Source: Ilumatobacteraceae bacterium
Lineage (GTDB): Bacteria; Actinomycetota; Acidimicrobiia; Acidimicrobiales; Ilumatobacteraceae
Direction of reading: 5' to 3'
Assembly (NCBI GenBank): GCA_019090765.1
Contig: JAHRVJ010000310.1
Span: 1-16,703, forward strand
Length of the DNA: 16,703 nt
The position numbers and the translations under genes are program-made. Shown here in pieces: positions 9,501 through 16,345 of this stretch; within the stretch, counting starts at the first letter, position 1, and each line of letters starts with the position of its first letter. Under the pieces are notes generated by a model that was not told the DNA's origin, made no database searches, and saw nothing but the letters and a program-made list of their open reading frames with translations.

Positions 9501-9851
9501 GCGAATGCTCTTGGTCACGTTTGGAACACCATTGAACGTCTGGCTGGCCAGGGTCGAGACCTCGGTTTCTGTTTACTCGCCACCGCACGCCAGCCCCATG
9601 ATGTGCCGAGCAGACTTGCCGAACACATCAACGCTCAGCTCGTGATGCGGCTCGACGAACGCGCTAGCTACGCGGACCTCGGGCTAAGCGAGGCGACCGG
9701 AACCCAACTCGCGCCCGGCCGAGCGCGACGCGTCGACGACGGATCCGAGTTGCAGATCGTTCAGCCACCCGACGACATCACAGCGGCACTCGCGGCGATC
9801 GCCCCGGAGCAGGCCCGAGACCGACCTCCAGAAAAAGTGGATCACACATGA
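6573..9851 (+). CDS. FtsK/SpoIIIE-type multi-domain ATPase (EccC/EssC-like) with Ubl and FHA-like N-terminus, no transmembrane helices
   Basis: 1092 residues, starting at ATG 6573. Residues 1-70 look like a ubiquitin-like fold of the YukD/EccD type. Residues about 84-190 resemble a degenerate FHA domain ending near a V-x-I-N-G motif. Residues about 240-255 carry DPRLWERRPGD, a signature found just before the ATPase modules of actinobacterial EccC/EssC-type proteins (recalled). A pre-D1 module begins near RGIGIVGH (about 308). D1 has a broken P-loop (AGSGARIQ, 563-570) but keeps a Walker B-like LVVDE (646-650). D2 has an intact Walker A, GADGTGKT (867-874), and a Walker B ending in Asp965-Asp966. 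Family members usually have two transmembrane helices between the FHA and ATPase parts; here that stretch is short and hydrophilic, so the protein looks soluble. Type VII-like secretion or DNA/protein translocation is the family role; the actual substrate is unknown. No WXG100 gene is seen nearby. It overlaps the next gene by 4 nt (ATGA), implying translational coupling. Confidence 0.75.
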   Translation: MNVVLRTSHGEAEISLGDSFRDATIAELVDHVTGEASPPVLFVDDRALPSTTKLNDCGLLEGSLIATSEPQNNPGDTAAVEFVQIAGRGAGASALLSPGRYEIGPGQRLSASELDSAPVDYPTFELLVDANSSVSLCAREAGVRINGHVLATDVKTPWRSGVVDASGRVFELAHPDQNHRAGVIRRRSADTGAGRTTFTRPFRQPIGNDHGLIDNPTLHAAESDRQRSAHPNIAGAAKLARDTDPRLWERRPGDIDAFHIPLGLADASWTAPPARDEESPVNTGPAMNGLGPLPVVPVVADLSSERGIGIVGHTKFTNDLARGLLIEAAVTHGPSDLNILVLTAPDRIHEWEWAKWLPHTRAGDVEPRLLFTEAGIAQWVAALGIESGELSHAPSSQNGLTLIVVDEAKWWRDRASPLRSLINETNLPLRFVMLARTTEDIPAVCSVLVQEQPNDLATVSWPADRHRMDQTYPFFASIEVAAGVARHLAPLDDPDLGPPKESKVAPSPSLVDLLGIDEIDAKTINQRWTNADCGLKFATPVGSSNDGPIELDLTESGTNILIAGSGARIQLRNLIVGLASRYSPADLNFVLFDTDDEIPLGGCSELPHTVETVAAHDKYNLSRAIKFLRAEVARRANNECSPRLMLVVDEINSATIRPELLPDLIAMLDQDSSSGVHLVIATEQTSAAIDEALTDVTAIRIALPIEETPVSSVAGADQAEQATLNHPSAASALLATAGQQLPFQTSPLVIASHDVRGAVEDAAPFVIGRGLSAMEQRLRRTAPPHAETLPALDPLRDAISEAAAQLPVSSPTSIVPAPLPENLSLRTFLDSHPGDGIPFAMHEAPGTPPQRPAWWSPIMGSGLLAYGADGTGKTSLLASLGLGIAERHAADDVHLYCIAASSSELTALALMPHTGVVLALDDIDGIVALMNLLDSELNRRVQLADEMGGPQQVAATEATTVLMLDDIGSLRASLTRANALGHVWNTIERLAGQGRDLGFCLLATARQPHDVPSRLAEHINAQLVMRLDERASYADLGLSEATGTQLAPGRARRVDDGSELQIVQPPDDITAALAAIAPEQARDRPPEKVDHT

Positions 9852-10831
9852 GCCAACGGGGCGACGGAATCGGACTCGAAGTCACCAACACGGTGATCCG
9901 CGGGGTGCGATTGTCGGCCGATGAACCAGGCCGGATTGCTCAGGTTGCCGAAGTCCCCGTTGACCGATTCGAAGACCACGCACTCGTGTTTGACGCATTG
10001 GTCCGCGTCGGTGGCCAACTCGGGGCGACAGCACTACCCACGCGAGTGGGCTGGTTTCCTACTCGGGCAACGATGCAGCGACTTGATGTCACCGGTCTGA
10101 GCGGACCCGAACTGAACTCGATTCGTCACGAGCTCGCCGGAGCGTCCAAGATCACCTCGACAATGCTGATCGATGCCGATGCCCGACGCTGGATGTTGGC
10201 ATTGCGATGGGACCATACAAGTGCGTGGCGGGTTCAAGAATTGGTCGAACGCGCCGGATTTCTCGACGTCGCAGTAGAGCCCGCGCCAGTGGCACTCGAG
10301 CGCGTGCTTGCCGCGAGTAGCACCGCCGCCCGACGCGATGCTGCCGAGGGCCGTTCGTGGGTCGCGATCTTCGACGGTTCAGTACCAATTGCGGCTGTTA
10401 CGACAGACACCAACGATCGCGAGTTTCCGGGGCTCACAACTACTGAACAGCGGATCGGACTCCACGAGCTCGGGGAAACACTTGCCGCCGACAGACTTGC
10501 CGCGGAAGTCGGTCGCATCGCGCGAGATCTATTGCCCAACAAGGGGCGTTCGAGCGAACTTGATGTCCACCTTCAACTGGTTGGCGAGCCGTACCCACCG
10601 TTTCCCGCGCATGATCTCCGAGCGCCACAGAGGGTCGCTGTTGCGTTGGGGGCAGCGGCAGGTTCGGCAGGATTAGCGGGCCGGTTACGCCCCGTTGACG
10701 TGCTCACCCCAACAGGCCAACTCAGCGAATCAATTCCGCGGCCGTGGGCGGTGCATCGCGTCACCGATGAAGCGCTACAACCCGCAGAGCAAAGTCGGTC
10801 GCGCCAGAAGTGGTGGCGCCGACGGCGTTGA
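9848..10831 (+). CDS. PilM-like actin-fold protein with degenerate nucleotide-binding motifs
   Basis: 327 residues. Its ATG overlaps the stop of the FtsK-like gene (ATGA), so the two are probably translated together. The N-terminus GLEVTNTVIRGVRL aligns by eye with the first beta-hairpin of PilM/FtsA-type actin folds (usual pattern GLDIGSSxxKxVEL). The middle part (about 85-160) follows the PilM order: a VGWFPTR strand, L-D-V-x-G-L, an ELNSIRHEL helix and an ERAGF-x-x-x-x-VEP strand. The second phosphate motif, normally D-I-G-x-T, reads AIFDGSVP. The late L-S-G-G motif reads LVGEP. ATP binding is therefore doubtful. The C-terminus is basic (KWWRRRR). PilM recruits pilus assembly partners at the inner membrane; here no pilus genes are seen, so it may instead be a cytoplasmic partner of the FtsK-like ATPase. 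It could also be a distant FtsA- or Hsp70-type relative. The family call is inferred from pattern only. Confidence 0.5.
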   Translation: MSQRGDGIGLEVTNTVIRGVRLSADEPGRIAQVAEVPVDRFEDHALVFDALVRVGGQLGATALPTRVGWFPTRATMQRLDVTGLSGPELNSIRHELAGASKITSTMLIDADARRWMLALRWDHTSAWRVQELVERAGFLDVAVEPAPVALERVLAASSTAARRDAAEGRSWVAIFDGSVPIAAVTTDTNDREFPGLTTTEQRIGLHELGETLAADRLAAEVGRIARDLLPNKGRSSELDVHLQLVGEPYPPFPAHDLRAPQRVAVALGAAAGSAGLAGRLRPVDVLTPTGQLSESIPRPWAVHRVTDEALQPAEQSRSRQKWWRRRR

Positions 10832-10835
10832 GTAA

Positions 10836-11249
10836 TCAGTCGGGATCGAGAATCGACGGACGTTCACCGAAGACCACCACAGCCTGGCGTAGTGGGACGA
10901 GATCGCCTCCACCATGGGGCCTGCTCGCTTCAGCAATTGCATGTTGAGCAATCTCTCGTGCTTGTTCTAGCTCTACTCGGAGACGCGCGTTTTCGATCTC
11001 GAGGTGCATCACACGTCGGATTCCCTCGAGGTTCATTCCTTCGTCGGTGAGTTCTGAGATTCGCCTTAGGATCGCAATGTCTTCGTCGCTGTAGCGCCGA
11101 TTGCCGCCCTGCGTACGCGCTGGCAATACCAGCCCTCGCCGCTCGTAGATTCGCAGCGTCTGAGGGTGCATGCCAGCCAGTTCGGCGGCGACAGAAATGA
11201 CGTATACCGCGGTGGTGTGCGACCGCTCAGTTGATTCAGAAGATGGCAT
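10836..11249 (-). CDS. hspR: HspR, MerR-family heat-shock repressor
   Basis: 137 residues with a MerR-type winged helix-turn-helix near residues 15-85. HPQTLRIYERRGLV followed by RTQGGNRRYSDEDI is the HspR signature. A helical region follows (about 85-110), then a short tail. In actinobacteria HspR represses the dnaK operon by binding HAIR inverted repeats, with DnaK as co-repressor. It is the last gene of the operon here, so it would be autoregulated through the site upstream of dnaK. Its ATG overlaps the dnaJ stop by one base (TGATG), indicating translational coupling. Its stop lies only 4 nt from the convergent stop of the PilM-like gene. Confidence 0.95.
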   Translation of the reverse strand: MPSSESTERSHTTAVYVISVAAELAGMHPQTLRIYERRGLVLPARTQGGNRRYSDEDIAILRRISELTDEGMNLEGIRRVMHLEIENARLRVELEQAREIAQHAIAEASRPHGGGDLVPLRQAVVVFGERPSILDPD

Positions 11250-12364
11250 CAGAGTGAACTCCTTGGGTCAACAGTAGTTGCCGCGCCAAGTTGTTCAATT
11301 GCAACTCGCTGTTCTTCGGTGAGTTGATCGGGCACCTGGACAACGACGGTGACGATCAAGTCACCCGTGTGCTTCTTCGTTTCGATGCCTTTGCCGCGCA
11401 CGCGATGTCTGCTTCCGGTTTGCGTACCCGGTTTTATTCGTAGCGTGACTCGTGACCCTTCGAGGGTAGGCACATCGATGTCTGCTCCAAGCGCGGCCTC
11501 AGCAAATGTGACCGGCACTGTGACAGTCAGGTTGTCGTCCTTACGACCGAAGAGACGATCTGGGCTGACCGTTAACTCAACCAGCAGGTCTCCAGCAGGC
11601 CCGCCGTTGCGACCAGGCCCGCCACGTCCTTTCAAACGAATTGTCTGACCGTCCTTTACCCCTGCTGGGAGGCGTGTCTTAACTTCCCTTTGGCGCTTCT
11701 CCACGCCGCTACCGCGGCAAGTGGGGCACGGATCTTCGATGCGCACACCTTGCCCTTGGCACACCCGGCATGGAGTGGAGAACGAGAACATTCCTTGGTT
11801 GTCATCGACGACGCCTCGGCCGCCACAGCTAGCGCACGCGGTTGGGGACGTTCCGGGCTTCGCCCCAGACCCGCCACAAGTACCGCACTGGGCATCAGTG
11901 GTTAGGTAGAGCGTGGTGGAAAGGCCAGTTGCGGCGTCGGCAAAATCGATTGCCAGTTGAGCCGTGATATCGGCACCTCGGCGCGGCCCGACCCCAGTTG
12001 CCTCGCCTCGCCCACGGCCACGACCACCACGACCGAAGGTGTTCCCGAACAGGTCACCGATGCCGCCACCCATGTCGCCGACGTTGAATTTGAATCCGCC
12101 CGCGCCATCACCGGGGCTACCCATCGGCCCAAGTCGACGAACCTCGTCATATTCCTCTCGCTTGGTTTCGTCACCGAGCACGTCGTACGCGACGGCGACT
12201 TCTTTGAAGCGTTCCTCGGCATCGGGATCACCCGGATTCTTATCCGGGTGCAAGTTGCGGGCCAGCTTGCGATAGGCCTTCGTGACTTCCTTGGGGTCAG
12301 CCTTGTCTTTGATTCCGAGGACCTTGTAATAGTCCTTGTCATACCATTCGCGTTCCGCAGCCAC
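11249..12364 (-). CDS. dnaJ: DnaJ co-chaperone (Hsp40, type I)
   Basis: 371 residues, close to the usual length, from a GTG start with an excellent Shine-Dalgarno. The J-domain spans residues about 8-72 with the HPD motif at 39-41, which stimulates DnaK ATPase activity. A Gly/Phe-rich region follows (about 78-125), then four CxxCxGxG-type zinc modules (Cys160/163, 177/180, 199/202, 213/216) that bind two zinc ions. The C-terminal substrate-binding beta domains run from about 230 to 350. It works in the cytoplasm with DnaK and GrpE in protein folding. All diagnostic residues are present. It sits between grpE and hspR in the operon. Confidence 0.97.
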   Translation of the reverse strand: MAAEREWYDKDYYKVLGIKDKADPKEVTKAYRKLARNLHPDKNPGDPDAEERFKEVAVAYDVLGDETKREEYDEVRRLGPMGSPGDGAGGFKFNVGDMGGGIGDLFGNTFGRGGRGRGRGEATGVGPRRGADITAQLAIDFADAATGLSTTLYLTTDAQCGTCGGSGAKPGTSPTACASCGGRGVVDDNQGMFSFSTPCRVCQGQGVRIEDPCPTCRGSGVEKRQREVKTRLPAGVKDGQTIRLKGRGGPGRNGGPAGDLLVELTVSPDRLFGRKDDNLTVTVPVTFAEAALGADIDVPTLEGSRVTLRIKPGTQTGSRHRVRGKGIETKKHTGDLIVTVVVQVPDQLTEEQRVAIEQLGAATTVDPRSSL

Positions 12365-12370
12365 CGATGT

Positions 12371-12380
12371 TCACCTCCTT
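12371..12380 (-). promoter_or_regulatory. Strong Shine-Dalgarno of dnaJ
   Basis: On the - strand this reads AAGGAGGTGA, fully complementary to a typical 16S rRNA 3' end, 6 nt before the GTG start of dnaJ. It fixes the start codon and suggests efficient initiation that does not depend on translation of grpE 50 nt upstream. Confidence 0.9.
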
Positions 12381-12414
12381 CAGATGTCAGTCGTCTCTCG
12401 AGTACGTCAGCGGG

Positions 12415-13005
12415 TCAATCCTTCGTCTTGACCATCGCCGGACGCAGTACTCGACCCTTCCAGAGGAAGCCGCTGCGCAGCACCTCGGTGACGACCGGTT
12501 CGCCACCGTCCCCAGGTTCGTGAGCTACTGCCTCAGCCACTTCCGGATCAAACGGCAAAGACTCAAGGTTCATAATCTCAAGCCCATGCTTCTTCAACTC
12601 GGCCAGCATCTGGTTGAGTAACGGTCCAACTTCTTCGGGGTATCGAACGAAGGCAGCTTCGGCCGCGTCAAGTACTGGCAATAGCGCTTCGGCAAGACGG
12701 CCCGATGCCCGATCGGACTCGGCCATCGAGTTCGCCGCTGAACGCTTCCGATAGTTGTCGAAGTCGGCCTGAACTCGCTGTGCGAGATCTTTGTACTCGT
12801 CGCGTTCAGCGAGCAAAGCAGCCACGTCAACGTTCGACAGGTCGACCTGATCTGCCTCACCTTCAGCAGCACGCAGAATCGAATCAGTCAATTCATCGAT
12901 TGCAGCGGGCTCGTCGGGCCCGACACCTGATGCAGCGGCGTCGTCAGCAGCCGCTGCGTCCTTGTCGGACCGCGAGCCTTTGTCGTCGGGGGGTGGATCA
13001 ACCAT
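12415..13005 (-). CDS. grpE: GrpE nucleotide-exchange factor
   Basis: 196 residues from ATG 13005. An acidic, Ala/Asp-rich, disordered N-terminus is followed by a long coiled coil (about 45-110) with ADFDNYRKR. The beta-wing head has the family pattern FDPEVAEAVA and ends in G-R-V-L-R-P-A-M-V. GrpE dimers release ADP from DnaK and sense heat. The frame stays open upstream to 13095, but that would place 30 extra residues over the dnaK C-terminus, so the start is set after the dnaK stop (13025-13027). An in-frame GTG at 13017 is the other possible start. Neither has a strong Shine-Dalgarno, so reinitiation after dnaK is likely. Confidence 0.95.
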   Translation of the reverse strand: MVDPPPDDKGSRSDKDAAAADDAAASGVGPDEPAAIDELTDSILRAAEGEADQVDLSNVDVAALLAERDEYKDLAQRVQADFDNYRKRSAANSMAESDRASGRLAEALLPVLDAAEAAFVRYPEEVGPLLNQMLAELKKHGLEIMNLESLPFDPEVAEAVAHEPGDGGEPVVTEVLRSGFLWKGRVLRPAMVKTKD

Positions 13006-13024
13006 GGAACCATCCACGGCGGTC

Positions 13025-14875
13025 TCAGCTCTCCTCGTCGTCGACGATCTCAGCGTCAACGATGTCGTCGTCATCAACCGCACCGGCGCCAGCATCTTGC
13101 CCGGAAGCCGACGTACCCGCAGCCTCAGAATCGCGGGCGGCAGCCTCGTAGAGCTTCTGACTGAAGTCTTGACTGGCCGCCATCAACGCATCGGTCGCAG
13201 TCTTGATGGCCTCGGTGTCGTTACTGTCGAGCACCTTCTTGAGGTCCGCAAGCGGCTGCTCAACTGCCTCTTTCTCTTCGTCCGAGACGTTCTCACCCTG
13301 CTCGCGGAGGACCTTTTCTGTTTGATACAGAATCGAGTCTGCGTTATTACGGACTTCAGCTTCCTCAAGGCGCTGACGGTCGTCCTCAGCATGCGCTTCG
13401 GCATCTTTCACCATCTGCTCGATGTCATCTTTGTCGATTGTGGATTGGCCCGTGATCGTCATCGACTGCTCTTTGTTGGTCGCCCGGTCTTTGGCCGCAA
13501 CATGCACGATGCCGTTGGCGTCGATATCGAATGTCACCTCGATCTGGGGGACACCACGCGGCGCGGGCGGCAGATCAACAAGCTGGAACTTGCCGAGAGT
13601 CTTGTTGTAGCTGGCCATTTCGCGCTCGCCCTGGATCACATGGATCTCAACTGAAGGCTGGCTGTCTTCAGCGGTGGTGAAGACCTCGGTCCGCTTGGTG
13701 GGGATCGTCGTGTTCCGTTCGATCAGCTTGGTCATGACGCCACCCTTGGTTTCGATGCCGAGGCTCAGAGGCGTCACATCGAGCAGGAGCACGTCCTTGA
13801 CGTCGCCGCGTAGTACGCCAGCCTGAACGGCGGCGCCAACAGCGACAACCTCATCGGGGTTGACGGTCTTGTTGGGCTCTTTGTCGGTGAGGCTTTGCAC
13901 CAGCTCGGTGACCGCTGGCATGCGGGTTGAGCCGCCAACGAGAATGACGTGGTGCAGGTCGCCCTTGGCGACATTGGCATCTTTGAGAGCCTGCTCGAAG
14001 GGCACCCGGCAGCGTTCGATGAGATCGGATGTCATCTCCTGGAACTTGGCGCGGGACAGCGACTCGTCGAGGTGCAGCGGGCCATCTGCGGTAGCGGTAA
14101 TGAATGGCAGGTTGATCTGTGTTTGCTGAACCTGACTGAGTTCGATCTTGGCCTTTTCTGCGGCTTCCTTCAGGCGTTGCGCTGCCATCCGGTCGGCGCT
14201 GAGGTCGACTCCGTGAGCAGCCTTGAACTGCTGCACGAGCCAATCGATAATGCGCTGATCCCAGTCGTCGCCACCGAGGGAGGTATCGCCGTGGGTTGAC
14301 TTGACTTCGAACACGCCCTCGCCGATCTCAAGGACTGATACGTCGAACGTGCCGCCACCGAGGTCGAAGACGAGAATTGTTTCGTCTTCGGAACCCTTTT
14401 CAAGACCGTAGGCCAACGCCGCCGCGGTGGGCTCGTTGATGATCCGCAGCACTTCAAGCCCGGCAATGGTGCCAGCTTCTTTGGTTGCGGTGCGTTGCGC
14501 ATCGTCGAAGTAGGCCGGGACGGTGATCACGGCTTGGGTGACGGTGTCGCCGAGGTAGGACTCGGCATCGCGCTTGAGCTTCATCAGCGTTCGTGCTGAG
14601 ATCTCCTGCGGCGTGTACTGCTTGCCGTCGATGTCCTCAGACTTCCAGTCTTGGCCCATGTGGCGCTTGATTGAGCGGAACGTACGGTCGGGGTTGGTGA
14701 TTGCCTGACGTTTGGCTACTTCGCCAACGAGCACTTCGCCTGACTTGGAAAAGGCCACGACCGAAGGCGTTGTCCGGGCACCCTCGGAGTTGGGGACCAC
14801 AGCTGGCTCTCCACCTTCGAGGACCGAGACCACCGAGTTCGTGGTTCCGAGGTCAATTCCGACTGCTTTCGACAT
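13025..14875 (-). CDS. dnaK: DnaK chaperone (Hsp70)
   Basis: 616 residues, standard bacterial DnaK length. The ATPase domain shows IDLGTTNS near the N-terminus, NEPTAAALAYG (about 146-157), DLGGGTFDVS (about 171-181) and VGGSTRMP (about 311-318). The interdomain linker VLLLDVTPLSLGIET lies near 360-375, followed by the substrate-binding beta domain and helical lid. The C-terminus is the usual acidic tail ending DDEES. It is the first gene of the operon, with ATG 14875 preceded by AGGGAG. Besides folding, DnaK is the expected HspR co-repressor. No anomalies seen. Confidence 0.99.
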   Translation of the reverse strand: MSKAVGIDLGTTNSVVSVLEGGEPAVVPNSEGARTTPSVVAFSKSGEVLVGEVAKRQAITNPDRTFRSIKRHMGQDWKSEDIDGKQYTPQEISARTLMKLKRDAESYLGDTVTQAVITVPAYFDDAQRTATKEAGTIAGLEVLRIINEPTAAALAYGLEKGSEDETILVFDLGGGTFDVSVLEIGEGVFEVKSTHGDTSLGGDDWDQRIIDWLVQQFKAAHGVDLSADRMAAQRLKEAAEKAKIELSQVQQTQINLPFITATADGPLHLDESLSRAKFQEMTSDLIERCRVPFEQALKDANVAKGDLHHVILVGGSTRMPAVTELVQSLTDKEPNKTVNPDEVVAVGAAVQAGVLRGDVKDVLLLDVTPLSLGIETKGGVMTKLIERNTTIPTKRTEVFTTAEDSQPSVEIHVIQGEREMASYNKTLGKFQLVDLPPAPRGVPQIEVTFDIDANGIVHVAAKDRATNKEQSMTITGQSTIDKDDIEQMVKDAEAHAEDDRQRLEEAEVRNNADSILYQTEKVLREQGENVSDEEKEAVEQPLADLKKVLDSNDTEAIKTATDALMAASQDFSQKLYEAAARDSEAAGTSASGQDAGAGAVDDDDIVDAEIVDDEES

Positions 14876-14881
14876 TAGTTA

Positions 14882-14887
14882 CTCCCT
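14882..14887 (-). promoter_or_regulatory. Shine-Dalgarno of dnaK
   Basis: On the - strand this reads AGGGAG, 6 nt before the dnaK ATG, and supports the chosen start. Confidence 0.8.
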
Positions 14888-14966
14888 GCTGATTCCTGTA
14901 TTGATGACGTTTGCCCGCAAATTACGCCTACGAAAGGACCGCCGAAACGATCCTCCCGCCGCCAAG

Positions 14967-14987
14967 CTTGCAAGCTCATCACTCAAG
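14967..14987. promoter_or_regulatory. HAIR-like operator for HspR
   Basis: The sequence CTTGCAA-N7-ACTCAAG matches the HAIR consensus CTTGAGT-N7-ACTCAAG at 11 of 14 half-site positions with exactly the expected 7-nt spacer. One half-site is perfect and the other matches only its CTTG. It overlaps the predicted dnaK -10 box, where bound HspR would block RNA polymerase. The weak half-site is part of a 12-bp perfect palindrome (AGCTTGCAAGCT, 14965-14976). Confidence 0.75.
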
Positions 14988-15013
14988 ATAGGTGTATAAG
15001 AGAGAAGAAACAA
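14985..15013 (-). promoter_or_regulatory. Predicted dnaK operon promoter
   Basis: On the - strand a TTGTTT -35 (15008-15013) and a TATCTT -10 (14985-14990) are separated by exactly 17 nt. Transcription would start near 14978, inside the HAIR-like site, giving a leader of about 100 nt before dnaK. The hexamers match the housekeeping consensus only moderately (3/6 and 4/6), so the call rests mainly on the spacing and the overlapping operator. Confidence 0.5.
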
Positions 15014-15044
15014 CTCTTAAGTCAGATTAGTTGAGCGTCTATGA

Positions 15045-15482
15045 CTAAGGATTGGTCAGGTTCTGGGGGCCGAACGACTCGGGCAGCAGATCTGCCATCG
15101 TCATCGTGATTGTCCCGGGATCAGCCAGCCCAGTCCCAATGGCAGAGTGCACGACAGTTGTCGGTGCAGCAAACTCACGGATTCGCTGGCGGCACCCGCC
15201 ACAAGGAGTGCCCACAAGGGGACCGTTGGTGACCGTTACAAGTTCGACGATGTCACGCTCCCCGGCCAACACCATCGCGGCAATGGCACCAGCTTCCGCG
15301 CAACTGCCAAGGGGGTAGGCGGCGTTTTCGACATTACAACCGCTGAATACAGCTCCCGACGCAGTTCGTAGCGCCGCCCCCACCGGATACTTCGAGTACG
15401 GACAATGCGCGTTGCCCTGAGCGTCCACGGCCACGCGATAGAGCTGTTCGGTTTCTGATTCCACTCCCGAATTGTTCCACAC
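15045..15482 (-). CDS. cdd: Cytidine deaminase
   Basis: 145 residues from the GTG at 15482. The small tetrameric type hydrolyses cytidine and deoxycytidine to uridine and deoxyuridine in pyrimidine salvage. The motif CAEAGAIAAM supplies zinc ligand Cys61 and catalytic Glu63; PCGGCRQ supplies Cys94 and Cys97. CPYSKYPVGAAL and NVENAAYPLGSC are typical substrate-pocket stretches. A second in-frame GTG at residue 7 (15464) could be the true start; neither has a good Shine-Dalgarno. It is divergent from gpmA (53 nt apart) and lies upstream of the dnaK promoter on the same strand. Confidence 0.96.
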   Translation of the reverse strand: MWNNSGVESETEQLYRVAVDAQGNAHCPYSKYPVGAALRTASGAVFSGCNVENAAYPLGSCAEAGAIAAMVLAGERDIVELVTVTNGPLVGTPCGGCRQRIREFAAPTTVVHSAIGTGLADPGTITMTMADLLPESFGPQNLTNP

Positions 15483-15523
15483 TCGCTCAACTTTGGAACC
15501 GTCGCACCGGGCAGCACTGGTCG

Positions 15524-15529
15524 TAACAT
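15524..15529 (+). promoter_or_regulatory. Candidate -10 box of gpmA (possible leaderless mRNA)
   Basis: TAACAT ends 6 nt before the gpmA ATG and no Shine-Dalgarno is present. In actinobacteria a TAnnnT box at this distance often marks a leaderless transcript starting at the A of ATG. No good -35 box is seen. Confidence 0.4.
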
Positions 15530-15535
15530 TCGAGT

Positions 15536-16285
15536 ATGACCGGAACTCTCGTCATCCTTCGCCACGGCCAGTCCGAATGGAACTTGAAAAACCTGTTCAC
15601 CGGATGGCACGACGTGCCACTGACTGAAAAGGGAATCAGCGAAGCGGCCGCAGCTGGCCAGACAATGGCCGCGGCCGGGTTGAGGTTTGATGAGTCACAC
15701 ACTTCGCTGCAAACCCGAGCCGTTGTCACCCAGAATCTGGCACTGGCAGCGATGGGCCAAGAGTGGCTCCCAGTGCAACGGAATTGGCGACTTAACGAAC
15801 GTCACTACGGCGCGCTCCAAGGACTAGACAAGAAGGAAACGACTGAAAAGTATGGCGCCGATCAGGTTCACGCTTGGCGCCGCGGGTACGCCACGCCGCC
15901 ACCACCGGTTGATCTCGACAGTCCAGAACACCCTTCCAACGACCCCCGCTACCGACACCTACCAGCCGGAGTGTTACCAGCGGCCGAGTGCCTCAAGGAC
16001 GTAGTAGAGCGAGTACTGCCGTACTGGTACGACAGCGTCGCGCCGCAACTCTTGGCTGGCTCAACCGTGTTGGTGACGGCTCATGGCAACTCGCTTCGTG
16101 CGTTGCTCAAACACCTTGAGGGAGTCAGCGACGACGAGATTTCAGAAATCAACATTCCGACGGGCGCTCCGCGCCAATACGAATTCGACGACAAACTGAA
16201 CGTCACCTCGGCGGAATACCTAGGTGACGCAGACGCCGTTGCGGCCGCCGCCGCTGCGGTCGCGGCGCAGGCCGGAACCACCTGA
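15536..16285 (+). CDS. gpmA: 2,3-bisphosphoglycerate-dependent phosphoglycerate mutase
   Basis: 249 residues, the usual length. It interconverts 3- and 2-phosphoglycerate in glycolysis and gluconeogenesis. LRHGQSEWN near the N-terminus contains the phosphorylated His10. FTGWHDVPLTEKG, RLNERHYGALQG (acid catalyst Glu88) and TAHGNSLRAL (second catalytic His183) are all intact. The C-terminus ends in an Ala-rich stretch, probably a flexible tail covering the active site. Divergent from cdd; cytosolic. Confidence 0.97.
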   Translation: MTGTLVILRHGQSEWNLKNLFTGWHDVPLTEKGISEAAAAGQTMAAAGLRFDESHTSLQTRAVVTQNLALAAMGQEWLPVQRNWRLNERHYGALQGLDKKETTEKYGADQVHAWRRGYATPPPPVDLDSPEHPSNDPRYRHLPAGVLPAAECLKDVVERVLPYWYDSVAPQLLAGSTVLVTAHGNSLRALLKHLEGVSDDEISEINIPTGAPRQYEFDDKLNVTSAEYLGDADAVAAAAAAVAAQAGTT

Positions 16286-16332
16286 GACAACACCGCGCGA
16301 CTCCGCCTCTGAAGAGTGGTGGGCAACTGACC

Positions 16333-16338
16333 TAGTGT
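16333..16338 (+). promoter_or_regulatory. Candidate -10 box of the cyclic-nucleotide-binding gene
   Basis: TAGTGT ends 7 nt before the ATG at 16346 and no Shine-Dalgarno is visible, suggesting a leaderless start. The same hexamer precedes the FtsK-like gene at 6558. No clear -35 box. Confidence 0.35.
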
Positions 16339-16345
16339 GTCGTGA

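Noticed and set aside
6573..10831. Complete type VII secretion locus
   Set aside because: No WXG100-like small gene, EccB/EccD membrane subunit or mycosin protease is visible; only the ATPase resembles that system.
13006..13095. Upstream extension of grpE
   Set aside because: The extra 30 residues would be read from the dnaK 3' end in another frame and do not resemble GrpE; starts at 13005 or 13017 fit better.
12962..13654. Open frame of 230 codons antisense to dnaK/grpE
   Set aside because: Fully within two conserved chaperone genes; the product shows no recognisable domain.
15005..15044. Terminator after cdd
   Set aside because: Only a 5-bp CAACT/AGTTG stem with a 13-nt loop and a mixed T/C run is present, and it overlaps the proposed dnaK -35 box.
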